From contig NZ_JASCRR010000008.1 of assembly GCF_030010215.1 (NCBI RefSeq), forward strand, positions 124,001 to 188,000: 64,000 nucleotides of DNA, in the 5' to 3' direction. Position 1 is the first letter of the stretch; each line of letters opens with the position of its first letter. Of the stretch, positions 48,781 through 58,329 are shown piece by piece. The notes beneath the pieces are model-generated. The model searched no databases. It had not been told where the DNA came from and saw nothing but the letters and a program-made list of their open reading frames with translations. The DNA comes from Tianweitania sp. UT-5YL-CI-8. GTDB lineage: Bacteria; Pseudomonadota; Alphaproteobacteria; Rhizobiales; Rhizobiaceae. The position numbers and the translations under genes were made by a program.

Positions 48781-49275
48781 ATGTCTGAGGTATCTTTAGC
48801 CGTGAACGGTCGCACCGTTACCGGCACCGTGGAAGACCGGACACTGCTGGTGCATTTCCTGCGGGAAAATCTGGGGCTCACCGGCACTCATGTCGGCTGC
48901 GACACATCGCAATGCGGCGCCTGCGTCGTTCATGTCGACGGCAAGGCGGTCAAATCGTGCACCATGCTTGCCGTTCAGGCTTCGGGCTCGACGATCACCA
49001 CCATCGAGGGGCTCGCAGACGGTGCCGACCTGCATCCGATGCAGGCTGCGTTCCGGGAGCATCATGGGCTACAATGCGGCTTCTGCACGCCGGGCATGAT
49101 CATGACCGCCACCGACATGGTCCGCCGCCACCCGGAAGGGCTGGACGAGGCGACCGTGCGCGCCGAACTGGAAGGCAATATCTGTCGTTGCACAGGCTAT
49201 CACAACATCGTCAAGGCGATCCTTGCGGCATCGCAGACGATGCAGAGGGCGGACGGCGCGGCGCAGGCTGCGTGA
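48781..49275 (+). CDS. coxS: molybdenum hydroxylase small subunit, [2Fe-2S] (CoxS type)
   Basis: Iron-sulfur subunit of 164 residues of a xanthine-oxidase-family enzyme. First cluster cysteines are Cys40, Cys45, Cys48 and Cys60 ([17 protein letters not shown], then KSCTML); the second cluster is Cys99, Cys102, Cys135 and Cys137 (QCGFCTPGM and [12 protein letters not shown]). ATG 48781 is decided by GGGAGG four bases upstream. It leads the S-L-M operon with coxL and coxM, separated from coxL by a palindromic repeat. Confidence 0.93.
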   Translation: MSEVSLAVNGRTVTGTVEDRTLLVHFLRENLGLTGTHVGCDTSQCGACVVHVDGKAVKSCTMLAVQASGSTITTIEGLADGADLHPMQAAFREHHGLQCGFCTPGMIMTATDMVRRHPEGLDEATVRAELEGNICRCTGYHNIVKAILAASQTMQRADGAAQAA

Positions 49276-49280
49276 GAACG

Positions 49281-49396
49281 AAGCGAGTAAGGAATAGCAG
49301 ATGGGGAGTAGGAAGTAAGGGGAACGGACCAACCGGCTGAACTCGATCTCCCCTATTCGCCACCGGCTATTCGCTACTCGCTATCATCATTCGCTT
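49281..49396. repeat. palindromic intergenic repeat, copy 1 (coxS-coxL gap)
   Basis: A left arm (about 49281-49322, including ATGGGGAGTAGGAAGTA) and a right arm (about 49349-49396, including CTATTCGCCACCGGCTATTC) are largely complementary, with heptads like GAATAGC/GAGTAGC repeated. A closely related element lies after coxL. It fills most of the gap and leaves the coxL ribosome site intact. Confidence 0.7.
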
Positions 49397-49421
49397 AGGC
49401 AGTTTCGGGAGGAAACGACCC

Positions 49422-51767
49422 ATGGGAATCGAAGGAATCGGCGCACGCGTTGTGCGCAAGGAAGACAAACGCTTCATCACCGGCGGTGGACGCTATGTGG
49501 ACGACATGGTCGTTCCCGGCATGAAACATGCCGCCTTCGTCCGCAGCCCCTACGCCCACGCCGAGATCGACAACATCGACCTGAGCAAGGCCAAGGCGAT
49601 GCCCGGCGTCATCGGCATCCTGACAGGCAAGGAACTGAAGGCCGACGGCATCGGCAATCTTATCTGCGGCTGGATGATCCATTCCAAAGACGGCACGCCG
49701 ATGAAGATGGGCGCCTGGTCGCCGCTGGCAGTTGACAAGGTGCGCTATGTCGGCGACGCCGTGCTGATCGTGGTCGCGGACACCAAGAGCCAGGCCCGCG
49801 ATGCGGCCGAAGCAGTGGAGATCACCTACAAGGAGTTGGATGCCGTCACTCAAGCGGCCGATGCGCTTTTGCCCGGTGCGCCGCAAATTCATGCCGAGGC
49901 CGAAGACAACCTGATCTTCGACTGGGATCTAGGCGACGCCGCCGCGACGGAGGCGGCCTTCGCCAGGGCTACAAACGTCGTCAGTCTGGACATCGTCAAC
50001 AACCGGCTGGTGCCCAATGCGATGGAGCCCCGCGCAGCACTTGGCCAGTATGACAAGGCGGAAGATCACTACACCTGCTGGACGACCTCGCAGAACCCGC
50101 ATGTGGCCCGCCTTGTGATGAGCGCGTTCTATAATGTCGCGCCCGAGAACAAGCTGCGGGTCATCGCGCCGGATGTCGGCGGCGGCTTCGGCTCCAAGAT
50201 CTACATCTACCCCGAGGAAATCGTCTGCCTGTGGGCGTCGAAAAAGACCGGCGTACCGGTCAAGTGGGTCGCCGACCGCACCGAGAGCTTCTTGACCGAC
50301 GCGCATGGCCGCGACCATACCACGACCGCAAAGATGGCGTTCGATCAGGATCATCGCATTCTCGGTCTGAAGGTCGAGACCAAGGCCAATCTCGGCGCCT
50401 ACATGTCGCTGTTCTCTTCGGCGACGCCGACCTATCTTTACGCGACGCTGCTGTCGGGCCAGTACAATATCCCAGCGATCCACGCGAATGTGAAGGCGAT
50501 CTACACCAACACGGCGCCCGTCGATGCCTATCGCGGCGCCGGCCGACCGGAAGCTACCTTCGTCCTCGAACGGCTGATGGAAACCGCGGCGCGCCAGCTT
50601 GGCGTCTCGCCGCCGGAGTTGCGCCGGAAGAACTTCGTCACTTCCTTCCCGCACCAGACGCCGGTGATCATGTGCTACGACGCCGGCAACTTCGCAGCAT
50701 CGCTCGATGCAGCGCTGCAAGAGGCGGATTATGCCGGCTTCGGCCAGCGTAGAGCCGAGGCTAAGACGCGCGGCAGGCTGCGCGGCATCGGCATGAGCTG
50801 CTACATCGAGGCCTGCGGCATCGCGCCATCGGCGGCTGTCGGCAGCCTGGGCGCGGGCGTCGGCTTGTGGGAATCGGCCGAGGTGCGCGTCAATGCGGTG
50901 GGCACCATCGAGGTGCTGACTGGCTCGCACAGCCACGGCCAAGGCCACGAGACCACTTTCGCCCAGCTTGTATCGGACCGCTTCGGCATACCGATGGAGC
51001 AGGTTTCCATCATCCATGGCGACACCGACAAGGTGCAAATGGGCATGGGAACTTACGGCTCACGTTCGGGCGCGGTCGGCATGTCGGCCATCGTCAAGGC
51101 ACTCGACAAGGTCGAAGCCAAGGCCAAGAAGATAGCCGCCCACATGCTGGAGGCGGACGAGAGCGATATTGTCATCGAGGACGGTGCGCTGAAGGTCGCC
51201 GGCACGGACAAGACTATTCCCTGGTTCCAGGTAGCGCTGGCCGCTTATACCGCCCACAACCTGCCGCAAGGCATGGAGCCGGGGCTGAAGGAAGGCGCGT
51301 TCTACGATCCGTCGAATTTCACCTTCCCGGCCGGCTGCTACATCTGCGAGGTCGAAATCGATCCGGATACCGGCAAGACAGCGATCGTGCAGTTCGTCGC
51401 CGCCGACGACTTTGGCAACATCATCAACCCGATGATCGTCGAGGGCCAGGTTCATGGCGGTCTCGCCCAAGGCATCGGCCAGGCGCTTCTGGAAGGCACA
51501 TCCTACGACACGGCAAGCGGGCAACTCGTGACGGCGAGCTACATGGACTACACCATGCCGCGCGCCGACGACCTGCCTTCCTTCCTGGTGTCGACCACCG
51601 TCACCCCCTGCCCCGGCAATCCGCTGGGTATCAAGGGCTGCGGCGAGGCCGGCGCCATCGGATCACCGCCGGCAGTGATGAACGCGATCACCGACGCACT
51701 CGGCCATGAAAACATCACCATGCCTGCTACGCCGCACAAGGTGTGGGCGGCGGCGATGAATCACTGA
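49422..51767 (+). CDS. coxL: molybdenum hydroxylase large subunit, form II CoxL type
   Basis: Catalytic molybdopterin-cytosine-dinucleotide subunit of 781 residues. The motif that separates forms reads AYRGAGR at residues 369-375, that of form II, whereas true CO dehydrogenase (form I) has AYx[24 protein letters not shown] and [20 protein letters not shown] are cofactor loops, and the catalytic Glu lies in [17 protein letters not shown] 49422 gives [18 protein letters not shown]. The form II type, and the S-L-M order, make CO unlikely as the main substrate; it may oxidise another small aromatic or aldehyde-like compound. Lies between coxS and coxM, with repeats on either side. Confidence 0.93.
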   Translation: MGIEGIGARVVRKEDKRFITGGGRYVDDMVVPGMKHAAFVRSPYAHAEIDNIDLSKAKAMPGVIGILTGKELKADGIGNLICGWMIHSKDGTPMKMGAWSPLAVDKVRYVGDAVLIVVADTKSQARDAAEAVEITYKELDAVTQAADALLPGAPQIHAEAEDNLIFDWDLGDAAATEAAFARATNVVSLDIVNNRLVPNAMEPRAALGQYDKAEDHYTCWTTSQNPHVARLVMSAFYNVAPENKLRVIAPDVGGGFGSKIYIYPEEIVCLWASKKTGVPVKWVADRTESFLTDAHGRDHTTTAKMAFDQDHRILGLKVETKANLGAYMSLFSSATPTYLYATLLSGQYNIPAIHANVKAIYTNTAPVDAYRGAGRPEATFVLERLMETAARQLGVSPPELRRKNFVTSFPHQTPVIMCYDAGNFAASLDAALQEADYAGFGQRRAEAKTRGRLRGIGMSCYIEACGIAPSAAVGSLGAGVGLWESAEVRVNAVGTIEVLTGSHSHGQGHETTFAQLVSDRFGIPMEQVSIIHGDTDKVQMGMGTYGSRSGAVGMSAIVKALDKVEAKAKKIAAHMLEADESDIVIEDGALKVAGTDKTIPWFQVALAAYTAHNLPQGMEPGLKEGAFYDPSNFTFPAGCYICEVEIDPDTGKTAIVQFVAADDFGNIINPMIVEGQVHGGLAQGIGQALLEGTSYDTASGQLVTASYMDYTMPRADDLPSFLVSTTVTPCPGNPLGIKGCGEAGAIGSPPAVMNAITDALGHENITMPATPHKVWAAAMNH

Positions 51768-51771
51768 CATT

Positions 51772-51855
51772 GAGCGAATAGCGAATGGGGAGTAGCGAGT
51801 AGAGAAGACGACCTTGGCAGACCACTATTCGCCACTGGCTACTCTCTAATCGCTC
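51772..51855. repeat. palindromic intergenic repeat, copy 2 (coxL-coxM gap)
   Basis: A left arm (51772-51804, GAGCGAATAGCGAATGGGGA and following bases) and right arm (51825-51855, CTATTCGCCACTGGCTACTC and following) are near-complementary and share most of their sequence with copy 1 (ATGGGGAGTAG, CTATTCGCCAC-GGCTA). It fills the gap before the coxM ribosome site. Confidence 0.7.
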
Positions 51856-51877
51856 TTTCACCCGAAGGGAGAAAACC

Positions 51878-52675
51878 ATGTACTCAGTCAACTACCACCG
51901 CGCCAATTCCGTAGCCGATGCCGTCAAGACGGCGGAGACGGGGGACGCAAAGTTTCTGTCGGGCGGCATGACGCTGATCCCGGCAATGAAGACCCGGCTT
52001 GCCGCGCCATCCGACCTGATCGACCTGGCGCATATCGACGAGTTGAAGGGCATCACGATCAGTGGCAGGACGGTCACGATCGGCGCAGGCACGATCCACT
52101 ATGACGTGGCAACACATGCCGAACTCAAGACCCTTTGCCCCGCGCTAAGCCATCTCGCCAGCCATATCGGCGACCCCGCCGTACGTCACCGCGGCACCAT
52201 CGGCGGCTCCGTCGCCAACAACGATCCGGCAGCCGACTATCCCTCTGCCCTGTTGGCTATGGGTGCGACTATTATCACCAACCAGCGCGAGATGGCGGCG
52301 GAAGATTTCTTCACAGGTCTGTTCGAAACAGCACTTGAGGACGGAGAAATCGTCACCGCCGTGAGGTTCGACGTTCCCGAGAAGGCCGGCTACGCGAAGT
52401 TTCCCAACCCGGCCTCGCGATATGCGATGACAGGCGTGTTTGTGGCCAAGGGCGAGGATGGCGTCCGCGTCGCGGTCACCGGCGCCGGCGACAACGGCGT
52501 CTTCCGGTCAGAGCCGCTGGAAGCCGCCTTGGCCACATCCTTCGACGCGAAAGCCCTGGAAGGCTTGTCTGTGCCATCGGACAGCCTGATGGGCGACCTG
52601 CACGCCTCGCCGGAATATCGCGCGAACCTCATCGTGGTGATGGCCAAGCGCGCTGTGCTGGCCGCCAATGGCTGA
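51878..52675 (+). CDS. coxM: molybdenum hydroxylase medium subunit, FAD (CoxM type)
   Basis: FAD-binding subunit of 265 residues. The pyrophosphate-binding turn is FLSGGMTLIPAMKTRLAAPS (about 26-45), the second is HRGTIGGSVANNDPAADYPS (about 104-123), and the C-terminal CODH_FAD domain ends AKRAVLAANG. ATG 51878 lies after AGGGAGAAAACC. Third gene of S-L-M; it carries electrons from the iron-sulfur centre to FAD and on to a quinone or other acceptor. Genes for cofactor insertion (CoxD, CoxG type) are not adjacent in this window. Confidence 0.93.
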   Translation: MYSVNYHRANSVADAVKTAETGDAKFLSGGMTLIPAMKTRLAAPSDLIDLAHIDELKGITISGRTVTIGAGTIHYDVATHAELKTLCPALSHLASHIGDPAVRHRGTIGGSVANNDPAADYPSALLAMGATIITNQREMAAEDFFTGLFETALEDGEIVTAVRFDVPEKAGYAKFPNPASRYAMTGVFVAKGEDGVRVAVTGAGDNGVFRSEPLEAALATSFDAKALEGLSVPSDSLMGDLHASPEYRANLIVVMAKRAVLAANG

Positions 52676-52747
52676 CGCGTTCCGATACCGACAGGAAAGC
52701 CAGCCGCGACGTCGCTTTCACGGCTGACTTTCTTTGACCAGCATCAG

Positions 52748-53017
52748 CTACCAGATCCGTATGTTGACGGTAAGGCCGGCCGTGACCTCGACATTGTCTT
52801 CCGATCCAGTCTTGCTGGGATCATTTTGCCGATAAGCGGCCCAGGAAATCAGCGCTTCGTTCGAACCGCCGAGGTTGACCGAAATTGGAATCGTTTCGTT
52901 GTCCGCGATGAAATGCTCGTCCAGGACGACTTCCCCGGTTGCAGTATTGTTGTCCACGACCGTAAGAATAAGATCATTCCCGTCCTCGTTGTAGATATAG
53001 ATCGTCGCCTTGGGCAT
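52748..53017 (-). CDS. orphan small protein, hypothetical
   Basis: 89-residue protein MPKATIYIYNEDGNDLILTV onwards, strongly acidic (many Asp, Glu, Asn), with a likely all-beta pattern (NDLILTVVDN, EVVLDEHFIAD, ISVNLGG, VNIRIW at the end) and no signal peptide or helix. GGGAGC lies eight bases before ATG 53017. I recognise no family. It could be a cytoplasmic binding domain or a small tail-like beta-sandwich. Neighbours are coxM (convergent) and an AT-richer gap. Confidence 0.65.
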   Translation of the reverse strand: MPKATIYIYNEDGNDLILTVVDNNTATGEVVLDEHFIADNETIPISVNLGGSNEALISWAAYRQNDPSKTGSEDNVEVTAGLTVNIRIW

Positions 53018-53465
53018 GATGTAGCGCTCCCACACAATCGCTGCGTTTCAAGCAAGGACTTGTCCTCCGACGACGTGCGTTACCTGGGTGCCGACCGGAT
53101 CCTCTGACGGTCCGAACAGCGGTGTCCTCCCGTGGTACGAACCCGTCACATCCCAGATTTTGACCAGCCTTGCGATACCATGTTAAACAACTTTTAGTAG
53201 AAATTTCAACTAGTAATGCAATCAATAATAGAGATTGCAGCTGATGCTCGTTTGATCGGCGTTCTGAAGCTAAAGCCGAATTGCAGGTCGACACACCGTA
53301 GAGCAGAGTGCGCATAAATGAGCTTGGTCATCCCAGTCGCAATCCCCGGAATCTGAATCCATTATCTTTCTCTGTGGTGGGGCTGCTTTTCGGGGTGTTA
53401 ACCTGTTCGGTGCAACAACAGCTTGGAGACCATCGCAGCATACGGCAGAACGAAAACCATCGCGA
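53018..53465. other. 448-base gap between the orphan protein and the GGDEF-EAL gene
   Basis: Visibly more AT-rich than the rest around 53155-53240. It contains a perfect 7-base inverted repeat, TGCAATC (53217-53223) and GATTGCA (53233-53239). No convincing coding frame is seen. It may hold the promoters of both divergent genes or be a trace of insertion. Confidence 0.4.
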
Positions 53466-55538
53466 ATGAACAAGACGCTGGTCACCTCTGGATCGGACAG
53501 GCTCATCCTGTTGATCAAGAGTGCATACTGGATCGCTCTGCTGCTGATCGCTGCAATGGCGACAGCCGCGTATATCCTGCTGCAACAAGTGATTTCCGCT
53601 CATCAGCGCGATCAGGAAGTGATCCAGTTGATTGCCGCGCAGAAAACGCTGTCGCAGCGCGTCATCTTCCTCGCGAATGCTGTTTCCGGCGCCATCCGGC
53701 CCAACCAGCCGGTGCTTGTCGTTGCCCTGCGGGATTCGACAGGACAGTTCGAACACAACTACGATCAACTTCTTGAGCTTACCGTTCCGACACCCGATAC
53801 CGCACAGGTCGGCGTCTCAGCTGGCTGGAACGATATTTTCTACGGCGCGCCACATCATCTCGATTATTTCTCCATCAGTTTGATCGCCAATGGGAAGCGC
53901 CTGGTGTCGTACTATGAAACCGAACTTGGTTTGAGCCAGCCCGGCCGGGGCTATATGGCAGGTATGGAAAAAGCCAATTTGGATGAGTCCATCGCGCGTG
54001 CGACTCTCGAGGGCTATAATGCGCTTGGTGCAACGATCAGCGCCATCAATGTGGAGCGGATGAGCGGTCTCCTCGACCTGCATCGCAAGCTGTTTTTCGC
54101 CACGCTTGTGCTGATTGTTCTGGTTGCAATTTTCATTTTCCGGCCCATGGCCGAGCTTATGCGGCGAAAAACGAGGGAACTCGTCGAAGCGCGCAACTCC
54201 ATGGCATTCATCGCAACGCATGACGGCCTGACAGGCCTGCATAACAGATCGTTCCTCAATGACCATTTCGACACGCTCGTCACAAGCGCGGAAAAGCGCG
54301 GTCAGCGGCTTGCTGTAATCCAATTCGATCTGGACCGCTTCAAGCAAATCAATGACACGCTGGGCCACGCCGCCGGCGACCATGTTCTGGCGGAGACAGC
54401 TAGACGGATGAACGAGACCAGCCGCGCTTCCGACGTCTGCATTCGTCTGGGTGGCGACGAATTCGTCGTGATCCTCAACGGCATCGGCTCGGACGACGAG
54501 ATAGGCAATGTCGTCAGACGTACGCTGGATCATATCAACAAGCCGATATCTTTCCAGCGCAGCGTGATCATGCCGGGCGCAAGTGCGGGTGTCGCGGTGT
54601 TTCCCGACAACGGGCGCAACAGCGCCGACCTGCTCGTTCACGCCGACCTTGCACTCTACTCGACCAAGAAGCAGGGCGGCGGCGGATACTCGTTCTTCTC
54701 CGAAGGCCTTCGGCGCGAACTGGAATACCGCAAACAGATCGAACAGGATCTTCGCGTCGCAATCGCCGAACGCAACTTCGAAGTGCAGTTTCAACCGCAG
54801 ATCTCCATGAACAGCGGGGCTGTCACGGGAATCGAAGCCTTGACGCGATGGAACCACCCCGAACTCGGGCGCGTCTCACCCGGCGACTTCATCCCGATTG
54901 CGGAGCAGTCCGGTCTCATGGCGGCTATCGGGCGGATCATCCTAACCCAAGCGGTGGAGACCGCTGCCGGTTGGCACAAGAGCCGGATCGCGTTCGGGCG
55001 ACTCGCGGTGAATGTTTCCGGCGCGGAACTGCGGGAAGATGATTTCAGCGACTTTCTCTTTGCCACCCTCGACCACTACGACTTCCCGCGGGAAAAACTC
55101 TCTCTGGAGATCGTGGAATCGGTCATCTTGGACGACGAGAAAACCGACACCGCAGCCAAGCTGCGCCACATCCGCGCCAGCGGCATCCACCTGGAATTGG
55201 ACGATTTCGGTACCGGCTATGCGTCGCTGACCCATATCAGCCCGAGCGAAATCGACCGCCTCAAGATCGATCGCCGCTTTGTCCACAACATCGACAGCCG
55301 CGACGAGAACCGCAAGATCGTGCGCGCCATTTGCGACCTGGCCAACAGTCTTGGCTTGTCCATCGTGGCGGAAGGTGCGGAAACACAGGCCGAACTCACT
55401 GCCCTTGCGTCCATCGGCTGTGACGAGGTGCAGGGCTATCACATCGCCTATCCAATGACCGGCAGCGCCACCAAGGAGTGGCTGGAGTCGCGCGCATCAA
55501 CGCACGACGTCAAGCGCACCGTCAGCATCGGCGTCTAA
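53466..55538 (+). CDS. GGDEF-EAL protein with a PilJ-like periplasmic sensor
   Basis: Membrane protein of 690 residues. A helix at about 20-42 and another at about 215-233 enclose a periplasmic four-helix-type domain that includes AAQKTLSQRVIFLANAVSG, the pattern seen in type IV pilus MCP (PilJ/NarX) sensors. The GGDEF domain has the intact motif RLGGDEFVVIL (329-333), so diguanylate cyclase activity is possible. The EAL domain has intact EALTRW (457-459), NVSGAEL, ELDDFGTGYASLTH, DRLKIDRRF and EGAETQ, so phosphodiesterase activity is likely too. Which one dominates cannot be told. ATG 53466. Confidence 0.93.
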   Translation: MNKTLVTSGSDRLILLIKSAYWIALLLIAAMATAAYILLQQVISAHQRDQEVIQLIAAQKTLSQRVIFLANAVSGAIRPNQPVLVVALRDSTGQFEHNYDQLLELTVPTPDTAQVGVSAGWNDIFYGAPHHLDYFSISLIANGKRLVSYYETELGLSQPGRGYMAGMEKANLDESIARATLEGYNALGATISAINVERMSGLLDLHRKLFFATLVLIVLVAIFIFRPMAELMRRKTRELVEARNSMAFIATHDGLTGLHNRSFLNDHFDTLVTSAEKRGQRLAVIQFDLDRFKQINDTLGHAAGDHVLAETARRMNETSRASDVCIRLGGDEFVVILNGIGSDDEIGNVVRRTLDHINKPISFQRSVIMPGASAGVAVFPDNGRNSADLLVHADLALYSTKKQGGGGYSFFSEGLRRELEYRKQIEQDLRVAIAERNFEVQFQPQISMNSGAVTGIEALTRWNHPELGRVSPGDFIPIAEQSGLMAAIGRIILTQAVETAAGWHKSRIAFGRLAVNVSGAELREDDFSDFLFATLDHYDFPREKLSLEIVESVILDDEKTDTAAKLRHIRASGIHLELDDFGTGYASLTHISPSEIDRLKIDRRFVHNIDSRDENRKIVRAICDLANSLGLSIVAEGAETQAELTALASIGCDEVQGYHIAYPMTGSATKEWLESRASTHDVKRTVSIGV

Positions 55539-55567
55539 AAAAGATTCCCTGTCAGAAACGCTCGGAT

Positions 55568-56029
55568 TCACTCGCTGTCGCAATAAAACTCGCTGAGCCG
55601 CCAGTCGCCGGTCTTGGACGCGATATCCGTGATCTTCCAAACGCCGCCGACGTTCTCAAGCGACCAGAGAATCTGGCGCTCGGTATCGTCCCCTTCCGCG
55701 AATATGCGGAACTGTGCCGTGACCTCGGCGCTGTCACCCGACAGTTTCTCTTCGAGCTTGAGCGTACGGGCTACCTCCGCCTCGTCGTAATCCTGCGCGT
55801 CGAGCGCCAGGGAAAAGTCAATGCAGCCGACGTTATCTCCGCTCTCGATCAGACGGTCGTTCTTGTCGAACTTCGCTTTCGCGGGGTCGGCGAAGCGATC
55901 GCGCATCTCGGGAGCGCCCTCGAATTTGAACGTCTCGTAGAAATAGCGCACGGTGTCGGACACCGGGCCCGCCAAAGCGGGCGCAGGCAATGCGAAGGTC
56001 ATGGCGGCAAGCAGCACGAAGCGGTTCAA
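55568..56029 (-). CDS. small secreted protein, DUF3828-like
   Basis: Protein of 153 residues with a signal peptide (MNRFVLLAAMTFALPAPALA). The mature part, with YFYETFKFEGAPEMRDRFAD, DNVGCIDFSLALDAQDYDEA and GVWKITDIASKTGDWRLSEF, resembles DUF3828. It has one cysteine pair (about 69 and 150). The start is TTG 56029, because GGAGG lies five bases upstream; a GTG four codons earlier is less likely. It is convergent with the GGDEF-EAL gene, and divergent from mutL. Confidence 0.75.
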   Translation of the reverse strand: MNRFVLLAAMTFALPAPALAGPVSDTVRYFYETFKFEGAPEMRDRFADPAKAKFDKNDRLIESGDNVGCIDFSLALDAQDYDEAEVARTLKLEEKLSGDSAEVTAQFRIFAEGDDTERQILWSLENVGGVWKITDIASKTGDWRLSEFYCDSE

Positions 56030-56171
56030 GATGTCCTCCACGGTACGGGAATCGCTCCCGTCTTTCCTGTGCGCAGCCTATCTCTGAAAGCGGCCAAAAA
56101 TGAAGTGGGCACAGGCCGATGATGCATCGCCCGCCTATCGCCGTGCCGGCGAATCCGGGTATAGTTCGCTT

Positions 56172-58013
56172 ATGCCGATCCGTCAGCTTACCGAAACGAT
56201 GATCAACCAGATCGCCGCAGGCGAGGTCGTGGAGCGACCGGCCAGCGTCGTGAAGGAACTGGTGGAGAACGCGCTCGATGCTGGTGCGTCCCGCATCGAA
56301 GTCGCAACCGCCGGCGGCGGGCTTGGTCTCATCCGCGTCACCGACGACGGCTCAGGCATTCCGGAAGAAGAGCTGGAACTCGCCGTGTCGCGGCACTGCA
56401 CCTCGAAGCTATCCACCGACATCCACGATATCCGCTCGCTCGGCTTTCGCGGCGAGGCCTTGCCGTCCATCGGTTCGGTGGCGCGGCTGACCATCCGCTC
56501 GCGCACCAAGGACGCGAGCAGCGGTGCGGAGATCGGCATCGAAGGCGGCGAGCCGACCGGCACCCGCCCTGCGCCAGCCAACCCGGGCACCTCGGTGGAG
56601 GTGCGCGACCTGTTCTACGCCACGCCTGCCCGGCTGAAATTCATGAAGGGCGAGCGCGCCGAGACTTCAGCGATCACCGAAATCGTCAAGCGCATCGCCA
56701 TCGCCTTTCCTGCCGTGCGCTTCACCCTTTCGGGCACGGACCGCAGCACCACTGACATGCCGGCCACAGGCGAGGATGAGAAAGGCCGGCTCGACCGTAT
56801 CGCTCAGGTGATGGGCCAGGATTTTCCGAACAATTCAATCGCGGTGGAGGCCATGCGCGAGGGCGTACGGTTGCAGGGTCACGTTTCGATCCCGTCTTAC
56901 ACCCGCGCCAATGCGTTGCAGCAATATGCCTATGTCAACGGCCGCCCGGTGCGCGACAAGCTGATCGCCGGCGCCTTGCGCGGCGCCTTCGCCGACGTGT
57001 TGCCACGCGACCGGCACGCGGTCACCGTGCTGTTTCTCAGCCTGGATCCTGCCCTGGTCGACGTCAATGTGCATCCCGCCAAGGCCGACGTGCGTTTCCG
57101 CGATCCCGGCCTCGTCCGCGGGTTGATCGTCGGGGCTGTCCGCGAGGCGCTTGCCGCGTCCGGCATCCGCTCGTCGACCGCTGGCGCGAGTTCAATGATG
57201 GGCGCCTTCCGCGCCGGCGCGCCCGCCTATGCGCATAGCGGACCGGCGGGAGGGCACCGCGGCTTCAATCCCGAGTTTCGCGCCGCGACAGGCGGGTTCG
57301 ATGCCGCGCGGTCGTTCCAGAGGCCGTTCGATGCGGGCTTTGCCGAGCCGAAGCAGGCAGCCTTCGACGCCGGGCCGGCCCACAGCGCCGATGCCCGCGC
57401 TGGCATGGCCGAGATAGCGGAAACACTGCTGCAGACGGAACTAGGGGCGGCGCGGGCTCAGGTTCACGAGAACTACATCGTTGCGCAGACCAGGGATTCG
57501 CTCGTCATCGTCGACCAGCATGCGGCGCATGAGCGACTGGTCTACGAAGCGCTGAAAACGGCGCTGCACAGCCGACCGGTGCCGAGCCAGATGCTGCTCC
57601 TGCCTGAAATCGTCGACCTGCCCGAAGAGGATGCCGAGCGGCTGGCTATGCACGCCCACACCTTGCGCCGCTTCGGGCTCGGGGTCGAACGCTTCGGACC
57701 GGGAGCGGTCGCCGTGCGGGAAACCCCCGCCATGCTGGGCGAGACGAATGTGCAGCAATTGGTACGCGACCTCGCCGACGAAATCGCCGACCATGACACC
57801 ACCGATACGCTGAAAGACAAGCTCGATCACATCGCCGCCACCATGGCCTGCCACGGCTCGGTGCGCTCCGGTCGGCGGCTTCTGCCCGACGAGATGAACG
57901 CGCTTTTGCGGCAGATGGAAGCGACGCCGGGCTCCGGCACCTGCAATCACGGCCGCCCGACCTATATCGAACTCAAGCTCGCCGACATCGAACGGCTGTT
58001 CGGCCGGCGATAA
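56172..58013 (+). CDS. mutL: DNA mismatch repair protein MutL
   Basis: ATPase and nickase of 613 residues that links MutS to strand removal. N-terminal GHKL ATPase: [54 protein letters not shown] and [17 protein letters not shown] proline/alanine-rich linker (about 330-420) joins the C-terminal domain, which has the endonuclease metal motif [12 protein letters not shown] at residues 448-459 and [14 protein letters not shown]. This fits bacteria without MutH. ATG 56172 gives [18 protein letters not shown]. Confidence 0.97.
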   Translation: MPIRQLTETMINQIAAGEVVERPASVVKELVENALDAGASRIEVATAGGGLGLIRVTDDGSGIPEEELELAVSRHCTSKLSTDIHDIRSLGFRGEALPSIGSVARLTIRSRTKDASSGAEIGIEGGEPTGTRPAPANPGTSVEVRDLFYATPARLKFMKGERAETSAITEIVKRIAIAFPAVRFTLSGTDRSTTDMPATGEDEKGRLDRIAQVMGQDFPNNSIAVEAMREGVRLQGHVSIPSYTRANALQQYAYVNGRPVRDKLIAGALRGAFADVLPRDRHAVTVLFLSLDPALVDVNVHPAKADVRFRDPGLVRGLIVGAVREALAASGIRSSTAGASSMMGAFRAGAPAYAHSGPAGGHRGFNPEFRAATGGFDAARSFQRPFDAGFAEPKQAAFDAGPAHSADARAGMAEIAETLLQTELGAARAQVHENYIVAQTRDSLVIVDQHAAHERLVYEALKTALHSRPVPSQMLLLPEIVDLPEEDAERLAMHAHTLRRFGLGVERFGPGAVAVRETPAMLGETNVQQLVRDLADEIADHDTTDTLKDKLDHIAATMACHGSVRSGRRLLPDEMNALLRQMEATPGSGTCNHGRPTYIELKLADIERLFGRR

Positions 58014-58094
58014 GCTTGACCTCCAACCGCTTTTATGGCGGATGGACGGCTTGAATTTCCGCGTCGCAGACGGATTGACCACGTAGGACCGACA

Positions 58095-58325
58095 ATGAAC
58101 CGTTTTGAAGGCCCCGGCGCACGCGAAGCACGCATCCGCTATCTGGACGGCGACTTCCAGGTCACCAGCCCGGGCGCCTTCGTGCGCTGCGCGGTGACCA
58201 GCGATTCGATCCCGCTCGACGAGCTGAAATATTGGAGCGTCGCCCGGCAGGAAGCCTATCGCGACGCCGAAATCTCGCTCGCCCGCGAGATCGAAATCAA
58301 CCCCGACCTGCGCAAGCGCCGGTAA
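58095..58325 (+). CDS. DUF2093 small protein
   Basis: 76-residue protein MNRFEGPGAREARIRYLDGD onwards, with VTSPGAFVRCAVTSDSIPLD in the middle and a helix-rich end with LAREIEINPDLRKRR. This matches DUF2093, a small family of Rhizobiales next to lpxK. ATG 58095 has GTAGGACCGACA upstream. It lies between mutL (same strand) and lpxK (convergent, four-base gap). Function unknown. Confidence 0.85.
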   Translation: MNRFEGPGAREARIRYLDGDFQVTSPGAFVRCAVTSDSIPLDELKYWSVARQEAYRDAEISLAREIEINPDLRKRR

Positions 58326-58329
58326 AGCG

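Noticed and set aside
48781-52675. Genuine aerobic CO dehydrogenase (form I)
   Set aside because: The AYxCSFR signature is absent, and the gene order is S-L-M instead of M-S-L.
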